Below, one piece after another: positions 1-7,521 of a stretch of DNA of 33,149 bases. The DNA is from a virus, in IMG/VR virus record IMGVR_UViG_3300010430_006936, positions 1 to 33,149 of that record; one strand, 5' to 3'. A program made the translations under genes and the position numbers. Position 1 is the first letter of the stretch. Each line of letters starts with the position of its first letter. Under the pieces are notes generated by a model. The model was not told the origin of the DNA and ran no database searches. It was given only the letters and a program-made list of their open reading frames with translations.

Positions 1-510
1 TTACAACCTGCCTTGGCTGGCGCGAACGTCAAGAGCTAGATTTTTAGATGGGTCGAAATCGCATTCATAGATGTAATTCCCCCATGCCCCAAATCCATTT
101 TGGAGCTTTATCTTGTCGCCTATGTAAGTGATATAACCTTTAGATTGATCTTTCCATTTGTAATGGCTAAATCGAGGGTCAAGCATTCCGTCAGTCCACT
201 CAAAAGTGTATTGCGACATTTTTTCAATAGGCTTTTGGCAGTAAGCACCAGCATTAATAATATTTTTCTCTCCCCAGCATTGGAGAGACTGCTTACACTC
301 AGCATCTGAAATTTGTGGTGTGGATGCTGTAGGCGATGAGTCATCACTACCGCTACACTGCACAAATATAAAAATCACAAAAAATATAAGTATGAAGCCT
401 TTAAGTGCATCACCGGCTTTTACGCCAGGGCTTTTAATACCACAGTGCGGGCATGTTTTTGCACTTGTTGAAACCTCTTTTTTGCACTCTTTGCACTTTG
501 TCATAGCCAT
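1..510 (-). CDS. Zinc-ribbon membrane protein, unknown function
   Basis: 169 aa. The N-terminus is a zinc ribbon (C6, C9, C20, C23), followed by one hydrophobic segment at about residues 35-51 and then a roughly 115-aa soluble domain with several more cysteines (C52 and later ones in the CWGE, AYCQ and YECD contexts). The protein is probably anchored in the inner membrane with the ribbon in the cytoplasm and the C-terminal part outside. AAGGAAG lies 9 bp before the ATG. It starts 17 bp after the CI stop on the same strand, so it is probably expressed from the prophage together with CI. That position, between repressor and integrase, is typical of lysogenic-conversion or superinfection-exclusion genes, but the function is not known. 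The stop codon is the first triplet of the window. Confidence 0.75.
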   Translation of the reverse strand: MAMTKCKECKKEVSTSAKTCPHCGIKSPGVKAGDALKGFILIFFVIFIFVQCSGSDDSSPTASTPQISDAECKQSLQCWGEKNIINAGAYCQKPIEKMSQYTFEWTDGMLDPRFSHYKWKDQSKGYITYIGDKIKLQNGFGAWGNYIYECDFDPSKNLALDVRASQGRL

Positions 511-527
511 TTCGTTCTACTTCCTTA

Positions 528-1475
528 TTAAACGCTTTGTAAGATTGATACCACTTTTCCGTGGATCTTGGTGGTGTCTGTGTTAAACGGGTATTTGTCT
601 TGACCGTCGATAAGGTAGACATTGCCATCGGGCAGCTGGCGCAGTTCGCCTATCTGATAACTGTCGTTGATGGCAAATAAGTACTTGCCTTTAGTGACTG
701 TTTTTATATCTGTATTAATAAAGTAAATCGATGACTCTGCTTTAACAACAAAGTCATTCTTGCTCAGTCCGCAGTCTTTTAAAAAGTCATTATTTACTCG
801 GTACTCGCCAACCTGTGTTTTATTGCCGTGATGAGCGATAGAAAATGTTTCAAGCCTATGTGTATCAGCCGTTGTGGAGGGCTTTTGCACATTAATAGTG
901 GTTGGTTCGACTAATTTATTAGGTTCACGACTTGGGTATTTATCCTTGCCAAAACACAAAAACAGCATTGGTATGCCGGTGGCTAAATGTACTCTAGCGA
1001 GCAATTCAAAAGGCGTTACGTTACGAGTTTGCCAAGTCGCCACAGAACCTTCAGAAACCGACGTTAGTTCTCTAAATTCAACTCTGCTGTTCAACCTAAA
1101 TAAAGTGATCAAACGGTCAATTATAATTCTGCCACCATCGTAGTTTGCTGGCTGAGAAATACTGAACTTGAAGCTTTTTAGGTTCTGGTTGATGGTGGCG
1201 TAATTTGGGATTTGATTTGGTGGAGAGCAAAATTTAAGTACATTTTGCTTTTCTTCATTCTTCCCAAAAAGTAAAAAATCTAAATCTACACCTGTTGCTA
1301 AATGTATACGAATCAATAACTCAAATGGAGTTGTGTTGCGGGTTTGCCAGGTGGCTATTGAACCAGTTGAAACGCCTATTAGAGACGACAATTCAACACG
1401 GTTTCTTAGGTTAAAGAGTCGCAGTAGCCTTTCGACGACAGTTTTACCCCCGTCACAGACCAACACAGTTTTCAT
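528..1475 (-). CDS. cI: CI repressor, 186-type, with two tandem DNA-binding domains
   Basis: 315 aa from the chosen start. Two copies of the CI N-terminal helix-turn-helix domain lie at about residues 8-72 and 113-177. Each runs from a DGG motif through a conserved ATWQTRN..TPFELL core to HLATG and an FGK end. Residues about 205-315 resemble the C-terminal oligomerisation domain of coliphage 186 CI (IYF, IGELRQLP and GKVV blocks). No LexA-type catalytic Ser/Lys pair is visible, so self-cleavage is unlikely. The frame is open to 1589, but I chose the ATG at 1475: GGAAGA lies 5 bp before it, homology starts there, and a 129-bp divergent control region remains upstream of cox. It should maintain lysogeny by repressing the rightward early promoter and perhaps its own. 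186 CI has only one such DNA-binding domain (192 aa). Confidence 0.85.
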   Translation of the reverse strand: MKTVLVCDGGKTVVERLLRLFNLRNRVELSSLIGVSTGSIATWQTRNTTPFELLIRIHLATGVDLDFLLFGKNEEKQNVLKFCSPPNQIPNYATINQNLKSFKFSISQPANYDGGRIIIDRLITLFRLNSRVEFRELTSVSEGSVATWQTRNVTPFELLARVHLATGIPMLFLCFGKDKYPSREPNKLVEPTTINVQKPSTTADTHRLETFSIAHHGNKTQVGEYRVNNDFLKDCGLSKNDFVVKAESSIYFINTDIKTVTKGKYLFAINDSYQIGELRQLPDGNVYLIDGQDKYPFNTDTTKIHGKVVSILQSV

Positions 1476-1493
1476 CAAATCTTCCGTTTTTTC

Positions 1494-1508
1494 GTCAATT
1501 GAATTGAC
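1494..1508. promoter_or_regulatory. Perfect 15-bp palindrome, candidate CI or Cox operator
   Basis: GTCAATTGAATTGAC is a perfect 7+1+7 palindrome lying 19 bp upstream of the chosen CI start. It overlaps a TTGACA (1504-1509) that could be the -35 of a rightward promoter, although no good -10 follows at 16-18 bp. Its position in the CI-cox divergent region is that expected of an operator. Assignment to CI or Cox is inference. Confidence 0.45.
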
Positions 1509-1551
1509 AAATCGATTCTTGTGATCAATCATTGCTTCACCAAAAGTTAAG

Positions 1552-1583
1552 TGCCCGTGAATCCGCCAAGATTCAACACGGGC
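1552..1583. promoter_or_regulatory. Imperfect inverted repeat in CI-cox control region
   Basis: GCCCGTG-AATC on the left faces GATT-CAACACGGGC on the right, giving a long interrupted dyad between cI and cox, just before the cox ribosome binding site. It is a candidate operator or RNA hairpin in the cox leader. It shares no obvious half-site with the palindrome at 1494-1508, so the two may bind different proteins (CI and Cox). Confidence 0.35.
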
Positions 1584-1604
1584 TAACAAAGGAAAGGTAT
1601 CATA

Positions 1605-1847
1605 ATGGTCAATATTACTCTACAGGTTGCAACGCCTTATCTCACCTATGCGGAATATGCCCGCTCATCAGGACTTCCATATAACACCGTTAAGAAGATG
1701 GTGTATGAAGGCCGCCTCCCTACTCGTCCTAAGAAAGACTCACGCGATAAGCCCCTTATCAATGTTCAAGCCTTAGTTATTGAAGCGGCTGAACTTGAAT
1801 TAGCAAGGCAGCAAGCCCTTATCGAAGATGCTAAACGCGAAAGTTAA
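1605..1847 (+). CDS. cox: Cox-type excisionase and transcriptional regulator
   Basis: 80 aa, with a winged-helix/MerR-like segment at about residues 12-50 (YAEYARSSGLPYNTVKKMVYEGRLPTRP split over two helices) matching P2/HP1 Cox. It is the first rightward early gene, divergent from cI, with AAAGGAAAGG before its ATG at 1605. In P2-like phages Cox directs integrase toward excision and represses the lysogenic promoter, and the same role is expected here. The 3' end runs into the frame of the next gene, so cox and the CII-like gene are probably co-transcribed. The family call rests on size, position and motif. Confidence 0.85.
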   Translation: MVNITLQVATPYLTYAEYARSSGLPYNTVKKMVYEGRLPTRPKKDSRDKPLINVQALVIEAAELELARQQALIEDAKRES

Positions 1848-1893
1848 TTGCTCATTTGATAAGTCTAGATTAGCAAAATGGAGTTTTGCATCT

Positions 1894-2436
1894 ATGTATA
1901 CGACAAGTTCTAGTACACAAACGAATGCAGATAGTTGTCATTTGAATGGGGCGTTTCGCCAATTTGCCGATGATGAGAATTTAAAAGTGGTTGCGGCGAA
2001 GGCTGATATCTCAAGCCCGCAGATGTTGCGCAACAAGTTGTGCTTAGACCAACCGCATAAATTATCGGTGTTTGAGTTAGTGGCTATCACTCGCGCCAGT
2101 GGCAACCGCAGCATTATCGATGGGGTGTTGTTGGACTTAGATTGTGCGGCCTCTGTTTCGTTAGCTGAATTTGGTTCAGCTGGTCAGCAAGAACTTACCG
2201 ACAGAGCGTTAGATATTACCGCCAATGCTGCTCAACTGGGTTCGTTGGCCTTAGATGTGAAAACAACCAACCGTGTTACAGAGCGCATGCGTCACGAAAC
2301 CGTTAAACGTGCCACGTATGTCATGGCTGAACTCGCCATTTTTGTGCATGACGTTGAGCAGAAGTTTCAAGCCATCCCCGTGCTCACTGTAGCCAGTGAT
2401 GCGTTGCAAGCCATGCCGATGCCAGGGCTGATGTAA
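1894..2436 (+). CDS. CII-family (CP76) phage regulatory protein
   Basis: 180 aa from the ATG at 1894. The frame opens at 1828 inside cox, but the part before 1894 looks unlike the family and the later start leaves 46 bp after cox. The protein has an N-terminal helix-turn-helix-like region (VVAAKADISSPQMLRNKL at about residues 32-49) followed by a helical domain, the architecture of the phage CII/CP76 family found just after cox in P2-like phages such as 186 and K139. It is expected to act on establishment of lysogeny or early transcription. The ribosome binding site (TGGAG, 10 bp away) is only fair, so the exact start is uncertain. Confidence 0.75.
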   Translation: MYTTSSSTQTNADSCHLNGAFRQFADDENLKVVAAKADISSPQMLRNKLCLDQPHKLSVFELVAITRASGNRSIIDGVLLDLDCAASVSLAEFGSAGQQELTDRALDITANAAQLGSLALDVKTTNRVTERMRHETVKRATYVMAELAIFVHDVEQKFQAIPVLTVASDALQAMPMPGLM

Positions 2437-2445
2437 GGAAAGAAT

Positions 2446-2709
2446 ATGAATATCTCATTTGCGTTATTGGCTCGATTCGAGTCTCCGACTGTTGAACTGA
2501 AAGTGATTTGTAATGAGTTCTTCGGCTTAACCCCAAAGACCGCCGAGCAAAAAGCTAAAGCCCAAGACTTACCCATTCCCACATTCAAGTTGCGAGATTC
2601 GGAGCGTTCGCCGTCACTGGTCAATATTGCCGACTTGGCAACCTATGTTGAACAGCGTTACCGGGAATCTAAATCTGAGTGGGATGTTATCCAGCAGGCT
2701 AAGCAGTAA
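2446..2709 (+). CDS. PrtN-family (pyocin activator-like) regulator
   Basis: 87 aa. It opens with MNISFALLARFES, a form typical of the PrtN family, followed by an ..ELKVICNEFFGLTP segment and a PIPTFKLRDS..SPLVNIADLA-like region, matching the small pyocin-activator PrtN fold. In Pseudomonas, PrtN activates pyocin genes; phage copies are usually found in the early operon, where their role is not well defined. It starts 9 bp after the CII-like gene with AAGGAAAG upstream. The likely role is DNA binding in early regulation. Confidence 0.7.
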   Translation: MNISFALLARFESPTVELKVICNEFFGLTPKTAEQKAKAQDLPIPTFKLRDSERSPSLVNIADLATYVEQRYRESKSEWDVIQQAKQ

Positions 2710-2790
2710 ACCAAGAGTTAAGCGGCATGAAGCACAACTAAAAGTGCAGGTGTCAGTTAAGTGCGTGAACTATTTTTAGGGATTCATATT

Positions 2791-3237
2791 ATGAAAGCTT
2801 TACAGCAACCAGCGCCAGAAAGTGCGCCAAGAATAGAGCCTGACTTAAAAACTGATAAGCCTGCAGCAAATGACACATCTTCCCCATCGGCTAAGCAGAG
2901 CATTGAAGCTGTGCGTTCTATGCTTGGGCGCAACAGAGCCGCAAGTATATACAGCAATCTTACAAAGCAAAAAAAAGCAATCATCTTATTTGGCGCCCGC
3001 CTTAAACCAAGCACTCACCTGCATACCCCTCTTGAAAAAATGACGTTTGATGAACAAGAGGCGATCCGTATGTCGATTTTAGCCATACGTGAGTTAGTAA
3101 AGGAATTGAGTTCAGTTGGACTTGGGCGGGAGCAATTCATTACCGCAAAAATTGAAACCCCAGCAGAAGATAGCACTTCTGATTTTGCCGGAGAGCTCGC
3201 AAGTAATCTGGCTGCAATGGCTCAAATCGAGCATTAA
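2791..3237 (+). CDS. Hypothetical early phage protein
   Basis: 148 aa from the ATG at 2791, where AGGGA precedes at 8 bp. The frame is open from 2761 but that segment lacks a ribosome binding site. Residues 1-45 are Pro/Ala/Ser rich and probably disordered. Residues about 46-120 are helical with a basic KQKKAIILFGARLKPS segment, and the C-terminus is acidic. I recognise no family. It occupies the place of gene B-like and other small early genes in the P2 group, between the regulators and replication protein A. Its leader (GGATTCATATTATGAAA) resembles that of the gene at 3317 (GGATTTATATTATGAAA). Confidence 0.6.
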   Translation: MKALQQPAPESAPRIEPDLKTDKPAANDTSSPSAKQSIEAVRSMLGRNRAASIYSNLTKQKKAIILFGARLKPSTHLHTPLEKMTFDEQEAIRMSILAIRELVKELSSVGLGREQFITAKIETPAEDSTSDFAGELASNLAAMAQIEH

Positions 3238-3244
3238 CAGGCAC

Positions 3245-3276
3245 AAAAAAGCCACTTCCGTTACAGCGGATGTGGC
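3245..3276 (-). terminator. Hairpin with U-run on the minus strand
   Basis: The arms 3251-3260 and 3267-3276 (GCCACTTCCG / CGGATGTGGC) pair over 10 bp with one mismatch and a 6-base loop. On the minus strand the hairpin is followed by six T, as for an intrinsic terminator. On the plus strand no T-run follows. It would block antisense transcription running toward cI, or may act as an mRNA hairpin between two early genes. Confidence 0.5.
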
Positions 3277-3316
3277 CCGTGTCGAATCAATCAATAGACC
3301 TTCAAGGATTTATATT

Positions 3317-3550
3317 ATGAAACCGACAAAGCAGAGTTTAACAACTGATGCAGCTATTCGCAATGAAGCGAACAGAGTGATCGCCGCTTTATACCATTCC
3401 AACTATCCAATCGAGCCCGAAATAGCCGAGTCGGTGATCGAGTCATTACAGACCGTTGCCGAAGCACTTGATCTTGAAGTTGCAAAAACCCTCCGCGTTC
3501 GATTGATTGCAATCCGCAATAACATTCACGTTAACCAAGTGGTGGCTTAG
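3317..3550 (+). CDS. Hypothetical early phage protein
   Basis: 77 aa from the ATG at 3317, which has AAGGA about 10 bp upstream. The frame extends further upstream, but that part lies in the preceding gene and hairpin. The protein is predicted to be mostly helical (ANRVIAALYHS, ESVIESLQTVAEAL and AKTLRVRLIAIRNN blocks), with no motif I can name. Its stop TAG directly abuts the ATG of the next gene, so the two are translationally linked. It is part of the early block of unknown genes upstream of the replication gene. Confidence 0.6.
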   Translation: MKPTKQSLTTDAAIRNEANRVIAALYHSNYPIEPEIAESVIESLQTVAEALDLEVAKTLRVRLIAIRNNIHVNQVVA

Positions 3551-3835
3551 ATGAGTAATGCAACCCAAGCAATTCAAACCTTTCCAAAGTTTGATTTGAG
3601 CAACCCTGCACATTTAGCCATGCGTAAGGTGATAACCGATCTTCACTGGAATCATGCGGACGCTTTGCAGCGTGGTGTGCTCATTACTGCGGTTCGCTAT
3701 CGCTGCATGGCACAGGGTCTACAAAAGGCTGCGCGGTGGGTTTTAAATGACAATGAGTTGGACTGGCTTTGCTTTGAACTGGTTTGCTCACTTGAAGCTA
3801 TGGAATATCTATATCAGATGAGGGCTGCAGCATGA
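3551..3835 (+). CDS. Hypothetical early phage protein
   Basis: 94 aa. It starts immediately after the stop of the previous gene, and its own stop overlaps the next start (ATGA at 3832). The content is helical with several Trp and Cys residues in the C-terminal half (RWVLNDNELDWLCFELVCSLEAMEYL). No recognised domain and no membrane segment. The tight coupling on both sides argues it is a real gene of the early operon. Confidence 0.6.
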   Translation: MSNATQAIQTFPKFDLSNPAHLAMRKVITDLHWNHADALQRGVLITAVRYRCMAQGLQKAARWVLNDNELDWLCFELVCSLEAMEYLYQMRAAA

Positions 3836-4029
3836 GTCATTTAACAGATTCTATCAATTCTCAAAACTTCAATATCCGCACTGCGTTTTTAAACATAACC
3901 CCACGAACACCTAAGAAGGTGACCGAGGAGGATAAACGCGCCGCCGCTTGTCGCCGTCGGATAGAAGATATTCAAACTGCCAGCAGTTTGGGAATTACAG
4001 TTGCAGAGCTGCGAGGTATGAAGGCATGA
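3832..4029 (+). CDS. Hypothetical early phage protein, basic
   Basis: 65 aa, with start and stop both in ATGA overlaps with its neighbours. The middle is strongly basic (KKVTEEDKRAAACRRRIEDI), followed by SSLGITVAELRGMKA, which resembles a helix-turn-helix half. It may bind nucleic acid, but the similarity is too short for a family call. Confidence 0.55.
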   Translation: MSHLTDSINSQNFNIRTAFLNITPRTPKKVTEEDKRAAACRRRIEDIQTASSLGITVAELRGMKA

Positions 4030-4289
4030 ACACAAGGGAAATTGCAGAGCACATGCTATCGACCAGTAACAAATACACTGCCGCCAGTTTAGCGGCAGAG
4101 CTTGAGATAACGGCTCGTCAAGCGTCTGGAAAACTTTTCAACATCAGAACCAGTAAGAAATACCAAACTGAGCAATCCAAATTGCCAAATAGAACTGTTC
4201 AGGTTACTGCCATCAATGGCAGAAAACTTACAGATTCAACTATGTGGAAGATGGTTTTTTTCAGAATGAATCACGGTGGTGTGCAATGA
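4026..4289 (+). CDS. Hypothetical protein with helix-turn-helix-like N-terminus
   Basis: 87 aa from the ATG at 4026 (ATGA overlap with the previous gene). Residues about 4-45 (REIAEHML..YTAASLAAELEITARQASGKLFNIRTS) look like a winged helix-turn-helix in which a short first helix precedes a recognition helix. The C-terminal half is basic and short. It ends with an ATGA overlap into the next gene at 4286. It may be a small DNA-binding protein of the early operon; the exact role is unknown. Confidence 0.55.
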   Translation: MNTREIAEHMLSTSNKYTAASLAAELEITARQASGKLFNIRTSKKYQTEQSKLPNRTVQVTAINGRKLTDSTMWKMVFFRMNHGGVQ

Positions 4290-4924
4290 GCAGCCAAGCA
4301 ATCGCTATCAAAGTTGAAACTAGTTCAGGTGAACGCTATTTCGTGCGTTTTGGTAAGGGTGGCCGTGTGCAAACCGCTTGGTCATTGGCTGGTGCTAAGT
4401 TGTTCTTGGCTTGCACTACAGACAACCTTGATTTAGTCGTCAGCAAATTAGAAGCCAAAAGCAAGACGTTCAGCTTAGTTAAAATTGGTGTGCAAGAAAC
4501 CAAAACTGAGGATGTGAGCCTTCTTAAAAATCTAATAACGAGCGAAATATCAGATTTTTACTCTGGGCTTGAATCACCAGGCGAGCCAGAGAGTGTTGTT
4601 GAGGCCTACTCAATTTTGATTGGTAGGGTAAGTGCTTGCTTTGAGTCTGAATCACTAATCGACAATGGCAATAAAGACCTTGTTTGGATGACACGTGAGG
4701 AATTTAAACACTATACAGCTATCAGCGAAATGAAGCCGGTTAACTTGGACTTTCTTCGTAAATATGCTTTGGCGCAGTTTCAGATATCCAAAGACTTATC
4801 AGTGAGTAGTTTTTGGAAAAACTGCAACCCAGAGAAAATTCCATTTTATCGAGAAGATGCTTTTGAGTGGGCTCAACTTGCCAGAGGTCTGGCTCGTGAA
4901 ATAAGAAAGCAGGGTGGTTTATGA
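4286..4924 (+). CDS. Hypothetical early phage protein
   Basis: 212 aa from the ATG at 4286, overlapping the previous stop. The N-terminus is a probable small beta-rich unit (IAIKVETSSGERYFVRFGKGGRVQTAWSLAGAKLF), which looks like a strand-rich fold with a basic loop. The rest is acidic and helical. No catalytic motif or membrane segment was found. It is coupled to the 84-aa gene downstream (ATGA at 4921) and lies two genes before replication protein A. Function unknown. Confidence 0.6.
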   Translation: MSSQAIAIKVETSSGERYFVRFGKGGRVQTAWSLAGAKLFLACTTDNLDLVVSKLEAKSKTFSLVKIGVQETKTEDVSLLKNLITSEISDFYSGLESPGEPESVVEAYSILIGRVSACFESESLIDNGNKDLVWMTREEFKHYTAISEMKPVNLDFLRKYALAQFQISKDLSVSSFWKNCNPEKIPFYREDAFEWAQLARGLAREIRKQGGL

Positions 4925-5175
4925 AGTCAGCCGCTTTTCATCATTTGCTCAATCATTATCGCAGCAATAAGCAGTCGCTTGTTGCTGAGATACAGATCCT
5001 CATCGATAACGATAACCTGATAGACAACCTCAATCTGGTGGCAATTGCCAAGTACTCCGGCGCGCTTGATTGTCTGTACTGGCAAGCCTTGGGCAATGAC
5101 CTCACGAACCTTGCTAAAGGGATCCGTCGAACTTTGGATAAAGCCAGAGTTCACCACGGATTTGAGGTGTTGTAA
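4921..5175 (+). CDS. Hypothetical small protein upstream of replication gene A
   Basis: 84 aa, all helical in appearance (HHLLNHYRSNKQSLV, NLVAIAKYSGALDCLYWQAL). The start overlaps the previous stop and the stop overlaps the replication gene start (TAATG at 5173-5177), so its translation is coupled to gene A on both sides. This would fit a replication accessory protein, but I recognise no family. Confidence 0.6.
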   Translation: MKSAAFHHLLNHYRSNKQSLVAEIQILIDNDNLIDNLNLVAIAKYSGALDCLYWQALGNDLTNLAKGIRRTLDKARVHHGFEVL

Positions 5176-7472
5176 TGTATTCTCCAACACTTTCCCCACA
5201 GTCCGAGGCTTTGCCCTCGGCTCTTTTTTCCGGATTAGTAACAACACCGCCCCATGGGCGCAAATGTGTGTTTACGCCCAACTATCAGCATATTGAAAAA
5301 GTTGAGTTGATAACGGTAGAGCAATATCAACAGCTCAATTTTCTGGATGGTTATAAAACTGCCGAAATGCCAAAGGGCAGCAATGCACGCCAGGCACTCA
5401 AAGAGGTTAATGCTTTACTCGATGAGGTCTCACCAAATAGCACGGTACTCGACAGTAACCGCAGTTTTGCCAATGCCCGCCTGAGTCATCTGCCTAACAA
5501 AATCCGCATTAAGATTGCCGATGAATATCAGCGCCGATTGACCAAAAAAGACGGATCGCCAAATGTTCGCAGCGCCAATATCTATCTCAGAAAAACCACC
5601 GACTTTATCAATAAGGTTTGGTTGAAATATCCTTTTCATGAAGTGGGTAGCTTCTTAAATTTCACCTCTAAACACATCAACGGTAATGGTGAAAATAAAG
5701 GAAAAAGGGCGACTTACTATGGTGGGTTCGACTTAATCAAGTATCGCAAGAGTAAGCGCCTCAAAGATGTTGCCAACCGTCTGGCCCTAATCGTTCTCGA
5801 TGAGGTGAAAGACGCAGCCAGCGCGAATCAAGGCGATATCGGATTTTTAAAAGCCTATGACGCTGCAGCTGCAGTGTGTGAGCAATGGCAGGTGCACCCG
5901 CCTTACTATAACGATGTAAAAAGGAATCAGATCATCGAGGCGGCAGAGTGCGCCATCTTGCGTATGACCAGTCCGAAGTGGTGGGCCAATAAATTAAGTA
6001 AATTGCGTGATCGATGCTGTGAGCACCTGAACATTGCTGCAGGGTTAGTGGGTGAAGACAGCCCCTATCTGAGCCGTGAGAGTTTCAGCGAATGGTGTGA
6101 ACAACAAAAGAGCGGTCGTGAGTGGTTAGAGAGCACCATGATTGAATCAGAAGCGGGGGTGATCCTGCCGCTTATCGATGCCGCCATGTCAGGTTGTGCC
6201 AACCCCTCAAACCGCCTTACTGAGCTTATTGTTAGAGCGCGCGGCTTAGAGGAGCTTGCCGAAGAGTGTGGCCAGATAGGGTATTTTGTCACCCTCACTG
6301 CGCCGAGTAAGTATCACTTCAACTCAGATAAATGGAACTGTGAAAGCCCCCGGTTTACTCAGTCTTATCTCTCAGGGCAGTGGCGAAAAATCCGCTCTGC
6401 CTTGTCATACCGCAAAATAAAAATACAAGGTTTACGAGTCAGTGAGCCCCACAAAGACGGCACGCCGCACTGGCACATGCTGATTTTTATCGATCCTGAA
6501 CACTCAGACGTACTGAAAGAGTTACTTAATAAATACGCCTTCGAGGTCGATGGTGACGAACCCGGAGCCAATGAGCGCCGCTTGATCATAGAGGATGCCG
6601 ATAAGCAAAAATCTGCCGTGGGTTACATGATTAAGTACCTGTCGAAAAACATCAAAGGCGAACACATGCAAGGTGAACTCGATTTAGAGTCGGGCTTATC
6701 GGCAGAAGATGGTGCCACAAATGCAGCTGCTTGGGCGAGTCGTCATGAGTTGCGCCAGTTTCAATTTTTTGGTTTGGCATCAGTGCAGGTATGGCGTGAA
6801 CTCAGAAGGCTGAAGGAGTGCCCGCAGCCTCCTGAAGTTGAGCCAGCCAGAGCGGCGGCAGACTGTTCAAACTGGAAAGCCTTTGAAGAGGCCTTGGCCG
6901 TTCATCCAATCAAACTCGAATATGAAGAGACCGAGTGCGGCAACGAGTTCGGAGAGATGACCAAACGTGTGCTTGGTCTGTGTGCCTTAGCCACTAAAGC
7001 CGATGGTGAAACCAGTGTCAGGTCGTTGATCACCCGTGGTGAGAAATGGACTCTCAGAACCATGAATGATGAGGAGAAGGTTAACTATAAAAAGCTTAAA
7101 GCCGATCGTGCTCTTATCTTTAGTGAAAACGCCACCATCGAGAAAAAAGAGGATAAGAAACCCATGCCCAAGTGGAAGCAGCCTAAGTCTTTTGATCTTG
7201 GCTCTGGCTTGAAGAGTCGCGGCAGCGGCGATACTTGGACTTGTGGGAATAAGTGTACAGATGCAGTTTTAGGGGGCGAAAAGGCCCAATTCTCTGAGGA
7301 GGTGTTGAGATATCTCGCCTCTCACGGTGTTGTTGATAAATATACGCTTGATCAGCTTGCCAGTGGTTTAAGGATCTTTACCGATGCCGGTCGAATTTGG
7401 TGGGTGAGTGATGGCCAGTTGCAGTTTGAGCGGTTGTTTGATCCTGAGGAGAGTGAATTTGATTACTTCTAA
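5175..7472 (+). CDS. A: Replication protein A, HUH endonuclease (P2 gpA family)
   Basis: 765 aa, close to P2 gpA (761 aa). It starts rolling-circle replication by nicking one strand at the origin and staying bound to the 5' end. The HUH metal site is HWH at residues 432-434 (GTPHWHMLIF). The two nicking tyrosines are Y484 and Y488 in VGYMIKYLSKNIKG, spaced by three residues as in gpA. A further conserved stretch is GYFVTLTAPSKYH at about residues 372-384. In P2 the origin lies inside gene A; I could not locate the nick site here. The start overlaps the upstream stop. The C-terminal 150 aa look variable. Confidence 0.93.
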   Translation: MYSPTLSPQSEALPSALFSGLVTTPPHGRKCVFTPNYQHIEKVELITVEQYQQLNFLDGYKTAEMPKGSNARQALKEVNALLDEVSPNSTVLDSNRSFANARLSHLPNKIRIKIADEYQRRLTKKDGSPNVRSANIYLRKTTDFINKVWLKYPFHEVGSFLNFTSKHINGNGENKGKRATYYGGFDLIKYRKSKRLKDVANRLALIVLDEVKDAASANQGDIGFLKAYDAAAAVCEQWQVHPPYYNDVKRNQIIEAAECAILRMTSPKWWANKLSKLRDRCCEHLNIAAGLVGEDSPYLSRESFSEWCEQQKSGREWLESTMIESEAGVILPLIDAAMSGCANPSNRLTELIVRARGLEELAEECGQIGYFVTLTAPSKYHFNSDKWNCESPRFTQSYLSGQWRKIRSALSYRKIKIQGLRVSEPHKDGTPHWHMLIFIDPEHSDVLKELLNKYAFEVDGDEPGANERRLIIEDADKQKSAVGYMIKYLSKNIKGEHMQGELDLESGLSAEDGATNAAAWASRHELRQFQFFGLASVQVWRELRRLKECPQPPEVEPARAAADCSNWKAFEEALAVHPIKLEYEETECGNEFGEMTKRVLGLCALATKADGETSVRSLITRGEKWTLRTMNDEEKVNYKKLKADRALIFSENATIEKKEDKKPMPKWKQPKSFDLGSGLKSRGSGDTWTCGNKCTDAVLGGEKAQFSEEVLRYLASHGVVDKYTLDQLASGLRIFTDAGRIWWVSDGQLQFERLFDPEESEFDYF

Positions 7473-7521
7473 TACACAGGTTTTAGCACAGGGCAATAAT
7501 TTAATGCATAAGGGGAGCGTG

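Noticed and set aside
1476-1589. Longer CI starting at 1532 or 1589
   Set aside because: It would cover the divergent promoter region and the palindrome. The ATG at 1475 has the better ribosome site and homology begins there.
4927-5247. 106-aa minus-strand ORF across the gene A start
   Set aside because: It is antisense to two coupled genes with good starts and has no ribosome site or family match.
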